Below are positions 45,816 to 55,711 of a stretch of DNA of 64,000 nucleotides, piece by piece. The position numbers and the translations under genes were made by a program. The notes under the pieces were generated by a model. That model had not been told where the DNA came from. It saw nothing but the letters and a program-made list of their open reading frames with translations, and made no database searches. Source of the stretch: Pyrinomonadaceae bacterium (lineage in GTDB: Bacteria; Acidobacteriota; Blastocatellia; Pyrinomonadales; Pyrinomonadaceae); NCBI GenBank assembly GCA_026129865.1, contig JAHCHG010000005.1, forward strand, positions 62,001-126,000, given 5' to 3'. The number at the start of each line of letters is the position of its first letter. Position 1 is the stretch's first letter.

Positions 45816-47576
45816 GTGAATCAATCGCACCAAAATTTGTTGGTCGCCTTAATGTCTTTAGCCTTGGCGCTTCCGGTCGCGTTCTTGCTTCGCGAGATAA
45901 ACACAGCGTCGTCCGGGCAGCCGGAACGGGCGGCGATGATCTCCGGCATTTTTCTTTTAACTGTGATTTTGGTTGCGCCGGCGATTTATCTGGTCAAGTC
46001 GCGCGGACAATTTAGTCCGGCAATGTTCGGGTCAATAGTCATCGCTTGCTGCACGATCGTACTTGCAGGCGTTTATCTATTTTCCGCGAGTCATTATCTG
46101 TTTTTACGCGGCGATTTTGCGATCTGGTCTGAAAGCGATTTTGTCAACGACATCATTAAGTTCCGCACCGGATATCCGCTCTTTAGCGCAGAGGTAAACA
46201 ATGAATCGTTCGCATATACGCCCGGAAGCCAGCTTTTGACCTATTTCTTGTCCGGATTCAGCAATTGGCTGCCGCGTTACAGGCTGGTGCAGATCTTATA
46301 CACGGTCATCGCGGCAATGTTCGCTTACTCATGTTCGCGAAAGCTTCTAACGATCGCGCAGCCTGATTCGGGAAATAACGTATTTACGCCGGTTTGGTCG
46401 ATCATTGTTCTTTCCGGATTGTTTTTGATAGCGACAAACTCGTTGACGAATCCGTTTTCGCATCTTCTTCACAACGATGCGCTGGCGCAGCTTGTTACGA
46501 TCGCCGCGTTTCGGCTTCTGATCGAATACGAAGACACGAACGACGCCCGGTTGATCTGGCTCATGGCATTGCTGCCCGCGTTCGGTTTTTGGGTAAAACA
46601 GAGCCTGGTAATTTGGGCGGTAATCTTCGCCTTTTACCTTCTCGTTTTTTCGCGACCGCGGTCGTTTAAGCGATTCGGCATTTTTAGCGCTGCTGCATTT
46701 ATACCGATCGCCGTTTCTTTGGCTTTGGGGCATTACCTCTGGGCAGACGATTTTCGCTACTGGGTCTTTACCGTGCTCGGGTCGCACGGCGTTTCGCCGC
46801 TCCGCAGCTTAAAACATTTGTTCGATGTCTGGATCTACGTCGCGATCGGTATCATTGGCGGCGCCGTTTTGATGAATGTAAACGGACTTCGCAAGTTCTT
46901 TGGCTTATGGCTCGTCTGGCTGGGATTGATCTTGTTGGAGATCTATACAAGTGGAGTCGCATGGATGCTGAACCACATCGGTCCGGGATCTCTCATTGCC
47001 GGAACATGGTTCTTTGCATCAGCTGCATGGTTTTATTCAAAGCTGTCCGCCAACGAAATTGGGTCGGACAAAGGCGCGAGTTTGATGCGGGCGTCTGCCT
47101 TTGCGGCAGTGATCTGTCTTTTATTCAGCGGTTTGGGAGTGGTCAGAATTCCTGTTCAACCCTTTGCCGAAGCGGATGCTGAGCGATACGTCAGCGAGAT
47201 CGAAACGGAGTTTAAAAATTCAGATCCAGGATCGGTACTGCTTGATTTCGGAAGCTGGGTGTATTTCGAAAATGAAGTCGTGATGAAAGATCGTGCTCCG
47301 TCGATCGGCGAACGCGGCTATTCCGCAACCGGCGATTTTTCGGGAATTTTAGCGCGGATCACCGAAAAGAAATACAGCAAGATCTTATTACGAAATTTCC
47401 ATTCGGGCGATTTTTGGTACGACCACGAGATGTGGAAAAAGCCGAGCGGAATTCGCGAAGCACTTCGAGAGAATTACAGGGAAGTCAAACAAATCGAGCC
47501 GATCGAAATGACCGATCCAAAGGAAATGCCGTACGGATTTTCCAAGATAAGCATTTTGGTTCCTGTGGAAAACTAA
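45816..47576 (+). CDS. Polytopic GT-C-like membrane protein
   Basis: 586 residues from a GTG; an internal ATG at 45852 is possible. About 12 TM helices. The outer loop after helix 3 carries GDFAIWSESDFVNDIIKF and YTPGSQLLTYFLSG, matching the acidic first-loop pattern of GT-C enzymes, followed later by a soluble C-terminal domain of about 130 residues. Function is probably transfer of a sugar from a lipid-P donor on the outer face; a Wzy-like polymerase is the main alternative. Confidence 0.65.
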   Translation: MNQSHQNLLVALMSLALALPVAFLLREINTASSGQPERAAMISGIFLLTVILVAPAIYLVKSRGQFSPAMFGSIVIACCTIVLAGVYLFSASHYLFLRGDFAIWSESDFVNDIIKFRTGYPLFSAEVNNESFAYTPGSQLLTYFLSGFSNWLPRYRLVQILYTVIAAMFAYSCSRKLLTIAQPDSGNNVFTPVWSIIVLSGLFLIATNSLTNPFSHLLHNDALAQLVTIAAFRLLIEYEDTNDARLIWLMALLPAFGFWVKQSLVIWAVIFAFYLLVFSRPRSFKRFGIFSAAAFIPIAVSLALGHYLWADDFRYWVFTVLGSHGVSPLRSLKHLFDVWIYVAIGIIGGAVLMNVNGLRKFFGLWLVWLGLILLEIYTSGVAWMLNHIGPGSLIAGTWFFASAAWFYSKLSANEIGSDKGASLMRASAFAAVICLLFSGLGVVRIPVQPFAEADAERYVSEIETEFKNSDPGSVLLDFGSWVYFENEVVMKDRAPSIGERGYSATGDFSGILARITEKKYSKILLRNFHSGDFWYDHEMWKKPSGIREALRENYREVKQIEPIEMTDPKEMPYGFSKISILVPVEN

Positions 47577-47610
47577 AACGACCATTTAGACCCAAGTAAA
47601 AAAGTTAATT

Positions 47611-48666
47611 ATGCAAAATTATCTGATCACAGGAGGCGCCGGTTTCATCGGCACGAACCTCGCCGAACATTACCTAGAACGCGGAAAAAACGTCACGATC
47701 TTTGATAATTTCAGCCGAAACGGTTCACGCGCGAACGTCAATTGGTTAAAGAAAAAGCATAACGGCAAACTCAGCGTGATCGAAGGCGACGTTCGTCATC
47801 CCGGACGAAGTTTTTCCGAAGCCGTCGAAAGATCGGATGCGATATTTCATCTTGCGGCGCAGGTCGCGGTAACGACTTCCGTTACCGATCCTGACGAAGA
47901 TTTCGAGATAAACGCGCGCGGAACATTCAATCTTTTGGAGTGTGTCCGCAGCTCCGTTTCTAAACCCGTCGTTCTATACAGCTCAACCAACAAGGTTTAC
48001 GGGAAAATGGACGATGTTGCGATTCGAGAGCGGGGAAACAGGTACGAGTATGCGAATCTGCCGACGGGAATTCCGGTCGACCGACCGCTCGAATTTTACT
48101 CGCCATACGGTTGTTCAAAAGGCTGCGGGGATCAATACGTTCTCGATTATGCGCGAATTTACGATCTAAAAACCATCGTCTTTCGCCAATCGTGCATTTA
48201 CGGACCTCATCAATTCGGCATAGAAGATCAGGGATGGGTCGCATGGTTCGCTATTCGGGCAATGCAGAATCTGCCGTTTACGATATTCGGCGACGGAAAA
48301 CAGGTTCGCGATGTTCTTTATGTTCAGGATCTCATCGACGCTTACGACTCAGCCGTAGAAAATATCGACCGCACTAGCGGAAAGGCTTACAACATCGGCG
48401 GCGGACCGAACAACACCGTATCGCTCCTTGAACTAGTTTCGCTGCTCGAAGAACAGTATGGAAGAAAGCTCAATTATTCCTTCGACGACTGGCGACCCGG
48501 CGACCAGCGCGTTTACATCAGCGATATCAGCCGCGCAATAGAAGATTTTGACTGGTGCCCGAAAGTTTCAAATGTCGAAGGGATCGTCAACCTCATCGAT
48601 TGGCTCGGCACAAACCGCGAGTTGTTTGAGGTCGTTGAACGAAGAACCCAGCTTGCCGCCGCCTAA
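47611..48666 (+). CDS. CDP-paratose 2-epimerase-like extended SDR
   Basis: 351 residues. Cofactor loop YLITGGAGFIGTNLAEHYL, then LYSSTNKVYGKMDD and YSPYGCSKGCGDQYVLDYAR with intact catalytic Tyr and Lys, then FRQSCIYGPHQFGIEDQGW. These stretches are characteristic of the CDP-tyvelose/paratose 2-epimerase (RfbE) branch. That enzyme converts CDP-paratose to CDP-tyvelose; relatives act on other NDP-sugars, and no other CDP-dideoxyhexose gene is in the window, so the natural substrate may differ. Followed closely by a methyltransferase. Confidence 0.85.
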   Translation: MQNYLITGGAGFIGTNLAEHYLERGKNVTIFDNFSRNGSRANVNWLKKKHNGKLSVIEGDVRHPGRSFSEAVERSDAIFHLAAQVAVTTSVTDPDEDFEINARGTFNLLECVRSSVSKPVVLYSSTNKVYGKMDDVAIRERGNRYEYANLPTGIPVDRPLEFYSPYGCSKGCGDQYVLDYARIYDLKTIVFRQSCIYGPHQFGIEDQGWVAWFAIRAMQNLPFTIFGDGKQVRDVLYVQDLIDAYDSAVENIDRTSGKAYNIGGGPNNTVSLLELVSLLEEQYGRKLNYSFDDWRPGDQRVYISDISRAIEDFDWCPKVSNVEGIVNLIDWLGTNRELFEVVERRTQLAAA

Positions 48667-48674
48667 TTATTGAA

Positions 48675-49388
48675 ATGAGAGATCAGTTTTCAGCAGTTAC
48701 CGCGATCAAAGAACCGGCAATTTCCGAACGTCCGCGAGAAATTTGGGGAGAGCATTGGGATTCCGACAATCAAACCTCGGTTTCGCAGCGGTTTTTCAGC
48801 TTTTACAGGAAAGCCGTTTTTGCCCGCACCGTTAGTTATTTCACAAACAAATATTTTTCGAAAAAAGGAAACTTCGTAGAGGCAGGGTGCGGGACCGCGG
48901 AAACCTCGATGAGGATCAATAAACTTGGCGGAGACCGAACGCTAATTGCCGCGGACATTGTTCAGCCGATCTTAAAGAATTGCCATCCGGTGATGGATGA
49001 AAAGTTATGCTGCGACATATTCTCAATTCCCCTAAAAGATGATTCGATCGAAGGGATCTGGAACGTCGGCGTGATGGAACATTTCACGCAGGAAAACAAC
49101 GACCGCATACTGAGCGAATTTTACAGGATCCTCAAACCGGGACATCGAATAATTTTGCTGATTCCCGGCACTGATTCACCTCCGCAAAAGATCCTGCGTG
49201 TTTTTGAAAAGATCATAAATTTCAAAAATGGCGGAGAATTTCGGTTTCATCCTCCAGAGATCTCGCAAATGTGGTCAAAGACCGCCGCACGCGAGCTGCT
49301 CGAAAGAAACGGGTTCAAGCTACACCGATACGACCCCGGATGGCGCAGTCTTTTCGCGTTCAAAACTTTGGTCGGAATTAAAGATTGA
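48675..49388 (+). CDS. Class I SAM-dependent methyltransferase
   Basis: 237 residues. SAM motif I is FVEAGCGTAETS, then IEGIWNVGVMEHFTQ (motif post-II) and EFYRILKPGHRIILLIPG (motif III), the order of class I methyltransferases of the Methyltransf_11/UbiE-like group. An N-terminal stretch REIWGEHWDSDNQ resembles sugar or lipid carrier methylases in glycan loci. The substrate is unknown; it may cap or modify a sugar. It lies eight bases after the epimerase gene. Confidence 0.88.
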   Translation: MRDQFSAVTAIKEPAISERPREIWGEHWDSDNQTSVSQRFFSFYRKAVFARTVSYFTNKYFSKKGNFVEAGCGTAETSMRINKLGGDRTLIAADIVQPILKNCHPVMDEKLCCDIFSIPLKDDSIEGIWNVGVMEHFTQENNDRILSEFYRILKPGHRIILLIPGTDSPPQKILRVFEKIINFKNGGEFRFHPPEISQMWSKTAARELLERNGFKLHRYDPGWRSLFAFKTLVGIKD

Positions 49389-49447
49389 AAAGAGAAGCGA
49401 AGAACTCAACGGTAATACAACTGAAAATTAGGAGTTAAAAATAAACA

Positions 49448-50212
49448 ATGAAAAACGTCAGCATCATCATTCCGGCACAAAACGAGGAAGAAACTCTGGG
49501 TCTCGTTCTTGAAGATCTCAATAAAGTCATCGACGAAATGCCGAATTACCGGTTTGAAGTGATCTGCGTAGACGATCATTCAACGGATGGAACTGCAAAC
49601 ATCGCCCGGTCTTATGGTGCGAAAGTGGTTGAAAATCTTCGAAAACCGGGTAAAGGCACAGCACTTCGAACCGGGTTTGAAGCGTCGCAGTACGAAACTC
49701 TCGTTATGCTCGACGCCGATTACTCGCATCGCGCGGAAGAGCTGCCGCGGATGCTCAATGCGCTGACAGACGGCGTCGGTCTAGTGATCGGTTCCCGCGT
49801 TGTCGGCGGAAGTGAGGAATATACGCATGTTCGTGCGCTGGGGAATGTTTTCTTAAGCGCCACGCTCGGAGTTTGCACGCGCCGTTATCTTTCGGACGCG
49901 CTAAACGGATTCAAAGTCTTTCGACGCGAAGTCTTTACCGGCTTTAAATACACGTCAAACGCGTTCGAGATTGAGATCGAGATCATTGCCAATGCATTGC
50001 GCGGCGGTTTCAGAGTAGTTGAAGTAAGCAGCAGCGAGCGCGCCCGCGCAGGCGGCGAAATGAAGTCGAGTGTCGTTAAGCACGGGACACGGTTTCTCCT
50101 TCGAATATTTTGGGAAGGACTAAGAGGTGTTAAACCGGTAAATCTCGAGGAAAAGAAGCCATCCATAAAACTGCGGAAGATTCCCGTGGCGGAGACCCGA
50201 TCGCGAAAATAA
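49448..50212 (+). CDS. DPMS-like GT2 without TM tail
   Basis: 254 residues. VSIIIPAQNEEETLGLVLED, VDDHSTDGTANIA, GKGTALRTGFEAS and LDADYSHRAEELP (DxD) define a dolichol-phosphate-mannose-synthase-like enzyme. Unlike the 34361 product it has no TM tail, so it is of the DPM1 type that needs a partner or peripheral binding. It would make a second polyprenyl-P-sugar for the GT-C proteins. An AGGAG lies 13 bases before the ATG. Confidence 0.88.
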   Translation: MKNVSIIIPAQNEEETLGLVLEDLNKVIDEMPNYRFEVICVDDHSTDGTANIARSYGAKVVENLRKPGKGTALRTGFEASQYETLVMLDADYSHRAEELPRMLNALTDGVGLVIGSRVVGGSEEYTHVRALGNVFLSATLGVCTRRYLSDALNGFKVFRREVFTGFKYTSNAFEIEIEIIANALRGGFRVVEVSSSERARAGGEMKSSVVKHGTRFLLRIFWEGLRGVKPVNLEEKKPSIKLRKIPVAETRSRK

Positions 50213-50281
50213 ATTGGGGCATTTCAAAAGAAAGAACGCCACCCATATCAGTTAATTTGATTTGAAAGTTTAGAGGGCAAA

Positions 50282-53200
50282 ATGTGTATTTTATTAAATA
50301 GTCTCCAAAAATCGATCCAGTTGTTGAAAGTTGTTTTTGTCGCAGCCGCTTTACTCTTTGTTTCACAAACAGCAGCCGGCGCAAAGCCGGAAAAACTTCT
50401 TGCTGCCAGCGAAGGCAAGGCGTTTACGGTCGAACAAACATCGTCCGGCATCATCAAGACCCCGATCAAAACAAGTTCTCCGGTGTTTGAGGTTTTCGGA
50501 ATTAGTCAGGATTCACGAAGCATTTTATATTCACCTTTGAAACACGGAAATCCTTCGGGCGAATTGTATCTCGAGGATATCGTCTCCGGCATCTCACATC
50601 GGATCAATGTACCGACGGTGATCGCTGCTTCGCTTTCACCGGACGGCAGCCGCGCCGCATTCACATATGTTTCTGGTACAGGTTTTGGGCTGGGAGTAAC
50701 GGACTTTGCGACCGGAAATACACAGTTTGTGCGTTCGGGAGATGTTTTTCCGGATCTGATCGAGTGGGAAAGATCAGGCTCGGGCATTAAATTTTTCGTG
50801 ATCGACCGTAACGAGCAGGACTTCAAGCTGGATTCGCAGATTGTTCAGCTCGTGGAAACCGGGAAGTCTTTAACCGCAGACGAAAACAGCTTTCCGGTGA
50901 TCGAACAAAAAATGGGATTTGGATTCACTCCTCTGACAAATCGACCGGGAAGAAGTTTCGTTGTTTCTTCGAATGACGGATATTCGCAGGTGATCGGGGC
51001 TGACCTTGCCGGTGCAGGGGAACTTCGGATATTAAATAATCTGACCGGAGAAGTTCGTGAAGTCTCATCGGGCAAATTTCTCCGAATGTCTGACGATGGA
51101 TTTCTGACGCGACAGTTTACTAAAAGCGGCTCAAAACTCGTCTTCACCGATTGGAACGGTTTGCAGACCGAACTTGGCACGATAACCGTGAATTTCAATT
51201 TCCCGGAAGCGGATTCACAGATGATCCAAGGCGGATTCGGCTATACGAGTCCCGGAAATTGCGGGATCATTTCTCATGGTCCGGGCATAATGGAGTTCGC
51301 TTATGATTTTAAGGATCCGACTGTTAACGAGCATATCATTGCAGCTGCGGATGGACTCGTCGTGTACAATTCGTCTAATCCTGACTGCTCCGGCTGCGGC
51401 GGAACATTTTTCGGTGAGACGGTAATTCTTCAGCACACGGACGGGTCATATACAAAATACGCACACCTTGAATCGGGTTCGCCACAGGCTTTAAACGGAA
51501 CCGATGTTTGTCAGGGACTTTACATCGCCAATCAGGGATCGACCGGGTCGGCGAACGGAAATGCTCATCTTCATTTTCAGCGCCAATCTTCTGCGGATCT
51601 TTTTGGACAGTCGATCGCAGTAGATTTTTCCGACGCCGGTTCAAATCCGCTCTCATGCAGCACTAATTATACTTCAGCAAGCACCGAACTATTTCATTCG
51701 ATTTCGCCGTCCTCGCATAACGCTGTAATTACAGGCGATTCAGGAAATTCGATAACGGTTACATCAACGGGCTGCAACTGGAGCGCCGTTTCGAACAAAC
51801 CGTGGATTACCATCACAAACCCCGGGAGCGGAATCGGAAACGATTCCGTAATTTTTTCCGTTGCGGACAACTCCGGAGGAGCGCCGCGCAGCGGTTCGAT
51901 AAATGTTGCCGGAAAAACGTTTACAGTAACGCAGGACGGGACAGCGCCGGTCAACCAGCCACCCACGGTAAATGCGGGAACAGACCAGACCATTACGCTT
52001 CCTTCGTTAGCTAATTTAACCGGTTCGGCAAATGACGACGGTCTTCCCGCACCTCCGGGAGCATTAACCATAAACTGGAGCCAAATTAGCGGTGGCGGAA
52101 GCGTTGTGTTTGGGAATGCGAACGCGCTTACTACTACCGCTGATTTTTCGCTTGCGGGCATTTACGTGCTTAGATTAACGGTTGATGACGGTGAATTTAC
52201 GGTTTCCGACGATATTAAGGTAATTGTAAATGTATCGGGCGGCGGCGGTTCGCTTTCGGGCAGCAGAAACGCACATCCGGCAAATGTTAATCTTACGACT
52301 CAAGGGACTGCAGACTGGGCGCATTGGGGTCTTGTTGATGCGAGCAGCTTCAATCACAAGAACGGAGTTGTTCAGCAGATAAGTAACGTAACGCCGATCG
52401 GATCAACTAGTACTCTTCGGTATGCAAATAATCTAAATTCTTATAATTGGAGCGATGGAACACCGACAGCATCAAACGGCGGTACTTCATCGGGAATTTA
52501 CATGGTCGGCGTTGGCGAAGGATTACAAATTTCAGTTCCGGCTTCAACCGATGTAAGGACTTTGAGAGTTTATACAGGAGTGTACCGCGCGCGCGGTCGG
52601 TTGGAAGTTACAATTAGCGACGGCAGCGCGTCGCCTTTCATCGACACATCGCTGGAACATACAACCGGTTCGGCTAATACAGTCTTTCTTCTAAATTTTC
52701 AGGCTGCATCATCGGGACAAACTCTTTATATCCGGTGGGTGGTCGATGCGATCTATGACCCATTTGGAAATGCAACACTTCAGGCAGCGGCGTATCAGAC
52801 GCCTTCTGCACCTGTAAATACTGCACCGACGGCTGATGCAGGAACCGATCAAACGATCACACTTCCGGCAATGGCAGTTATGAACGGTTCTGCGAGCGAT
52901 GACGGTTACCCGATCCCTCCGGGAACGCTTACGACAACCTGGAGCAAGATCAGCGGGGAAGGAAACGTAACGTTTATCGATCCGAACGACCCGACAACCA
53001 ATGTCTCATTTTCTAGTGCGGGCATTTACAACCTCCGGTTAACGGCGAGCGACGGACAACTGATTCATACGGATGATGTTCGGGTCGTGGTAAACACAAA
53101 CAGCGGCGGCGGACTTTTGGCAACAACATTTTCGGCAACTCCATCGACAGTTGACCTGACAAACAGAGGCACGGGCGATTGGGCACACTGGGGTCACACA

Positions 53201-54676
53201 GCCGTCGGCAGTTTCAATCATAAATCGGGCGTAACCCAAAAGATCTCAAATTACAATTTAATAGGAACGAATCCGCCAAATCGATACACTGACAATCCTA
53301 CGTCTTACATTTGGTCGGACGGCACTCCTTCGGCAGTTACGGGCGGCTCGACTACTGGGATTTGGGTTGGAGGATTAGGAAACGGGTTCACTTTCACCGT
53401 AGCGGCAGACACAATGCCGAAAACGCTCGAGCTTTACGTCGGTCTATGGGCTGCAGGCGGACGTTTAGAAGCAACGTTGAGCGACGGCGCGGGATCGCCG
53501 ATCATCGACAATAGTTTCTCTTCGGCAAATGTTGCAAACGGCAAATTCAGAATCTCATTCCAGGCTAACTCGAGCGGTCAAACGCTTACGATCCGCTGGG
53601 TTGTCGATAACCTGGTCAACCCGTTTGGAAACATTACGCTTCAGGCGGCTGTACTTGACGATACGTTTGAAGGCGATATCGCGACTAGACCGTACGGATC
53701 ACGTAACGGGTCTATAGACCTGGTAGATTTGATCCAGCTTAGACGCTTTCTCGGGGGGCTGGACATGCCGTATCAGTCCAATGAATTCGAACGCGCCGAT
53801 TGCGCACCTCTTTCATCATTCGGCGATGGAAACGTGGATCTAGTTGATATTATTCAAATCAGACGGTTTATGGCAGGGTTAGACAGTACTACGAAAACCG
53901 GCGGACTTTTCGAATTTAGCGCTCCGTCCGGATTTAAGCTTGAGCCGCCTCCCCGAAAAGCCTTGCTGGCTAATGCGTTATCGGTTCAGCGGGTGAGCTT
54001 ATCAGGAAATGTAGTAAAGATCGAAGTTCGATACGATTCCGGTGGTACCGAGGTCGGTGTCAGTTTCTCAATTGACTGGGACACGGCTGTTTTGAGTAAT
54101 CCAACTAATATTACCCTCGGAAGCGGTGTGACCGGTACGGGTCTAACGACTAATTCCACCCAAGTGGGTTCGGGTAGATTAGGGATAGCACTGGATCGGA
54201 ATAGTTTGAGCGATCCGTTCCCGGCAGGTGACACTCAACTTGTTACAGTCGAGTTTACATTGGTGCCTGTTCCGCCTGCTCCAACAACAACTATCAACTT
54301 CGGCGATCAACCTTTAACTCGTCTTGTGGTTTACGCGAACACCAGCACCCTTACGCCAATGAGTTCGTCCGGAACTATTGGTGTTCTTGGTCCTTCGGCA
54401 GCATCTGTAACCGTCGGCGGGCGCGTACGAGACCTGAAAGGACGCGGACTTTCGCGGGTTCTGGTTACCATGTCCGACCAATTCGGCGCAACCCGATCGG
54501 CTATAACAAACACGTTTGGCTATTATCGGTTCGACGGCGTACTCGTCGGCGAAAGCTATTTCGTTTCCGCCTTTGGAAAAGGAAAACAGTTCGAGCCTCC
54601 GTTCCATTTTCTGACCGTGTCCGATGCTCGCGATGACGTCAATTTTGTCGTCGTCTCTGACCGGAGCGGAAGGTAG
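50282..54676 (+). CDS. Secreted multidomain protein with M23, BACON, dockerin- and cohesin-like domains
   Basis: 1464 residues with a signal peptide (cleavage near residue 34). By position: TolB-like propeller segment (about 60-300); M23-like peptidase region (about 325-455) with AYDF, AAADGLVVY and NAHLHF; BACON domain (about 475-555) with WSAVSNKPWITI and ending TVTQDG; PKD-like domain; a 180-residue unit containing DWAHWG and SFNHK; a second PKD-like domain and a second copy of that unit; a dockerin-like pair (about 1134-1203: IDLVDLIQLRRFLGG, VDLVDIIQIRRFMAG); a cohesin-like domain (about 1230-1335); and a CarboxypepD-regulatory-like end. It probably acts at the cell surface, maybe binding peptidoglycan or the locus glycan. 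Confidence 0.88.
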   Translation: MCILLNSLQKSIQLLKVVFVAAALLFVSQTAAGAKPEKLLAASEGKAFTVEQTSSGIIKTPIKTSSPVFEVFGISQDSRSILYSPLKHGNPSGELYLEDIVSGISHRINVPTVIAASLSPDGSRAAFTYVSGTGFGLGVTDFATGNTQFVRSGDVFPDLIEWERSGSGIKFFVIDRNEQDFKLDSQIVQLVETGKSLTADENSFPVIEQKMGFGFTPLTNRPGRSFVVSSNDGYSQVIGADLAGAGELRILNNLTGEVREVSSGKFLRMSDDGFLTRQFTKSGSKLVFTDWNGLQTELGTITVNFNFPEADSQMIQGGFGYTSPGNCGIISHGPGIMEFAYDFKDPTVNEHIIAAADGLVVYNSSNPDCSGCGGTFFGETVILQHTDGSYTKYAHLESGSPQALNGTDVCQGLYIANQGSTGSANGNAHLHFQRQSSADLFGQSIAVDFSDAGSNPLSCSTNYTSASTELFHSISPSSHNAVITGDSGNSITVTSTGCNWSAVSNKPWITITNPGSGIGNDSVIFSVADNSGGAPRSGSINVAGKTFTVTQDGTAPVNQPPTVNAGTDQTITLPSLANLTGSANDDGLPAPPGALTINWSQISGGGSVVFGNANALTTTADFSLAGIYVLRLTVDDGEFTVSDDIKVIVNVSGGGGSLSGSRNAHPANVNLTTQGTADWAHWGLVDASSFNHKNGVVQQISNVTPIGSTSTLRYANNLNSYNWSDGTPTASNGGTSSGIYMVGVGEGLQISVPASTDVRTLRVYTGVYRARGRLEVTISDGSASPFIDTSLEHTTGSANTVFLLNFQAASSGQTLYIRWVVDAIYDPFGNATLQAAAYQTPSAPVNTAPTADAGTDQTITLPAMAVMNGSASDDGYPIPPGTLTTTWSKISGEGNVTFIDPNDPTTNVSFSSAGIYNLRLTASDGQLIHTDDVRVVVNTNSGGGLLATTFSATPSTVDLTNRGTGDWAHWGHTAVGSFNHKSGVTQKISNYNLIGTNPPNRYTDNPTSYIWSDGTPSAVTGGSTTGIWVGGLGNGFTFTVAADTMPKTLELYVGLWAAGGRLEATLSDGAGSPIIDNSFSSANVANGKFRISFQANSSGQTLTIRWVVDNLVNPFGNITLQAAVLDDTFEGDIATRPYGSRNGSIDLVDLIQLRRFLGGLDMPYQSNEFERADCAPLSSFGDGNVDLVDIIQIRRFMAGLDSTTKTGGLFEFSAPSGFKLEPPPRKALLANALSVQRVSLSGNVVKIEVRYDSGGTEVGVSFSIDWDTAVLSNPTNITLGSGVTGTGLTTNSTQVGSGRLGIALDRNSLSDPFPAGDTQLVTVEFTLVPVPPAPTTTINFGDQPLTRLVVYANTSTLTPMSSSGTIGVLGPSAASVTVGGRVRDLKGRGLSRVLVTMSDQFGATRSAITNTFGYYRFDGVLVGESYFVSAFGKGKQFEPPFHFLTVSDARDDVNFVVVSDRSGR

Positions 54677-54709
54677 GAACATTCGCCGAATCAAACGGTG
54701 CAAAAAGAA

Positions 54710-55678
54710 ATGTCCGAAAGATTAATTGTTCAAACAGCTGCCCGCAAGGCGCCGGCGGTTGTTGAGAGCAGAGGATTGATCCGCTTGATCTGGGCGGAAA
54801 TGCGCCCGCATCAATGGGTTAAAAATCTGTTCATTTTTGCTCCGCTTTTGTTTGGAAGAAAACTCGCCGATCCGTCCGCGGTGGCAAATTCTGCGCTTGC
54901 ATTCGCGGTATTCTGCTGTATCGCCAGCGGGCTTTACATCATAAACGACATAATCGACGCTGAAGACGACCGCTCGCACCCGGAAAAACGTCTTCGCCCG
55001 ATAAGTTCCGGTGCGCTGCCGATACCGGTCGCAATTCTTGCCAGTATCAGCCTGACCGCCGCAGGTTTTTGGATCGCTGCTTCCATAAGATGGAGTGTAT
55101 TCCTCGTCGCAGCGGCGTATTTTCTACTGACGCTTACATATTGCCTCGTCCTGAAAAAAATTATGATCCTGGACGGAATGACGATATCCGCCGGTTTTGT
55201 ATTGAGGATAATCGGCGGCGCGTTTGCGATCGGAGTTTTACCGACTCATTGGCTGATCGCCTGCGCATTTCTTTTGGCGCTCTTTCTGGCATTTACTAAG
55301 CGCCGGCAAGAGATCCTTATGCTCGACAAAACCGCAGGCGAACATCGAAAAACGCTCGAAGAATATTCCGTTGGATATCTCGATCAGGTAAACACTATTC
55401 TCATCAGCGCCGTGTTAGTTTGCTACGCACTTTATACGGTGGCGCCGGAAACGGTTTCAAGGTTTGAAACGACAAGTCTTATCTACGGAACCGTTTTCGT
55501 AATTTACGGAATGCTCCGCTATATGGTCCTGATAAAATCGCCGGACTACGGCGGCAATCCGAGCCGAATGCTTCTCAAGGATAAACCTCTGCTTCTTACC
55601 GTTGCAGGCTGGGCTATTTATAACGCATTTGTTATTTATCATTTGGACATCACAGATCTCTTTGAACTATTCCATTGA
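54710..55678 (+). CDS. Decaprenyl-phosphate phosphoribosyltransferase-like UbiA protein
   Basis: 322 residues from the ATG at 54710. UbiA fold with about nine TM helices: RPHQWVKNLFIFAPLLFG, NDIIDAEDDRSHPEKRLRP (first Asp-rich motif), KRRQEILML and YSVGYLDQVN (second motif area). These are the marks of the DPPR-synthase branch, which joins PRPP to decaprenyl phosphate in the pathway to decaprenyl-P-arabinose. DprE1/DprE2 partners were not found in the window. It sits just after the secreted protein gene and 33 bases before a GT-C gene that may use such a lipid-P-pentose. Confidence 0.9.
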   Translation: MSERLIVQTAARKAPAVVESRGLIRLIWAEMRPHQWVKNLFIFAPLLFGRKLADPSAVANSALAFAVFCCIASGLYIINDIIDAEDDRSHPEKRLRPISSGALPIPVAILASISLTAAGFWIAASIRWSVFLVAAAYFLLTLTYCLVLKKIMILDGMTISAGFVLRIIGGAFAIGVLPTHWLIACAFLLALFLAFTKRRQEILMLDKTAGEHRKTLEEYSVGYLDQVNTILISAVLVCYALYTVAPETVSRFETTSLIYGTVFVIYGMLRYMVLIKSPDYGGNPSRMLLKDKPLLLTVAGWAIYNAFVIYHLDITDLFELFH

Positions 55679-55711
55679 TCTCTCAGGCGAACAACCTCGA
55701 CTTTCAGCTTA

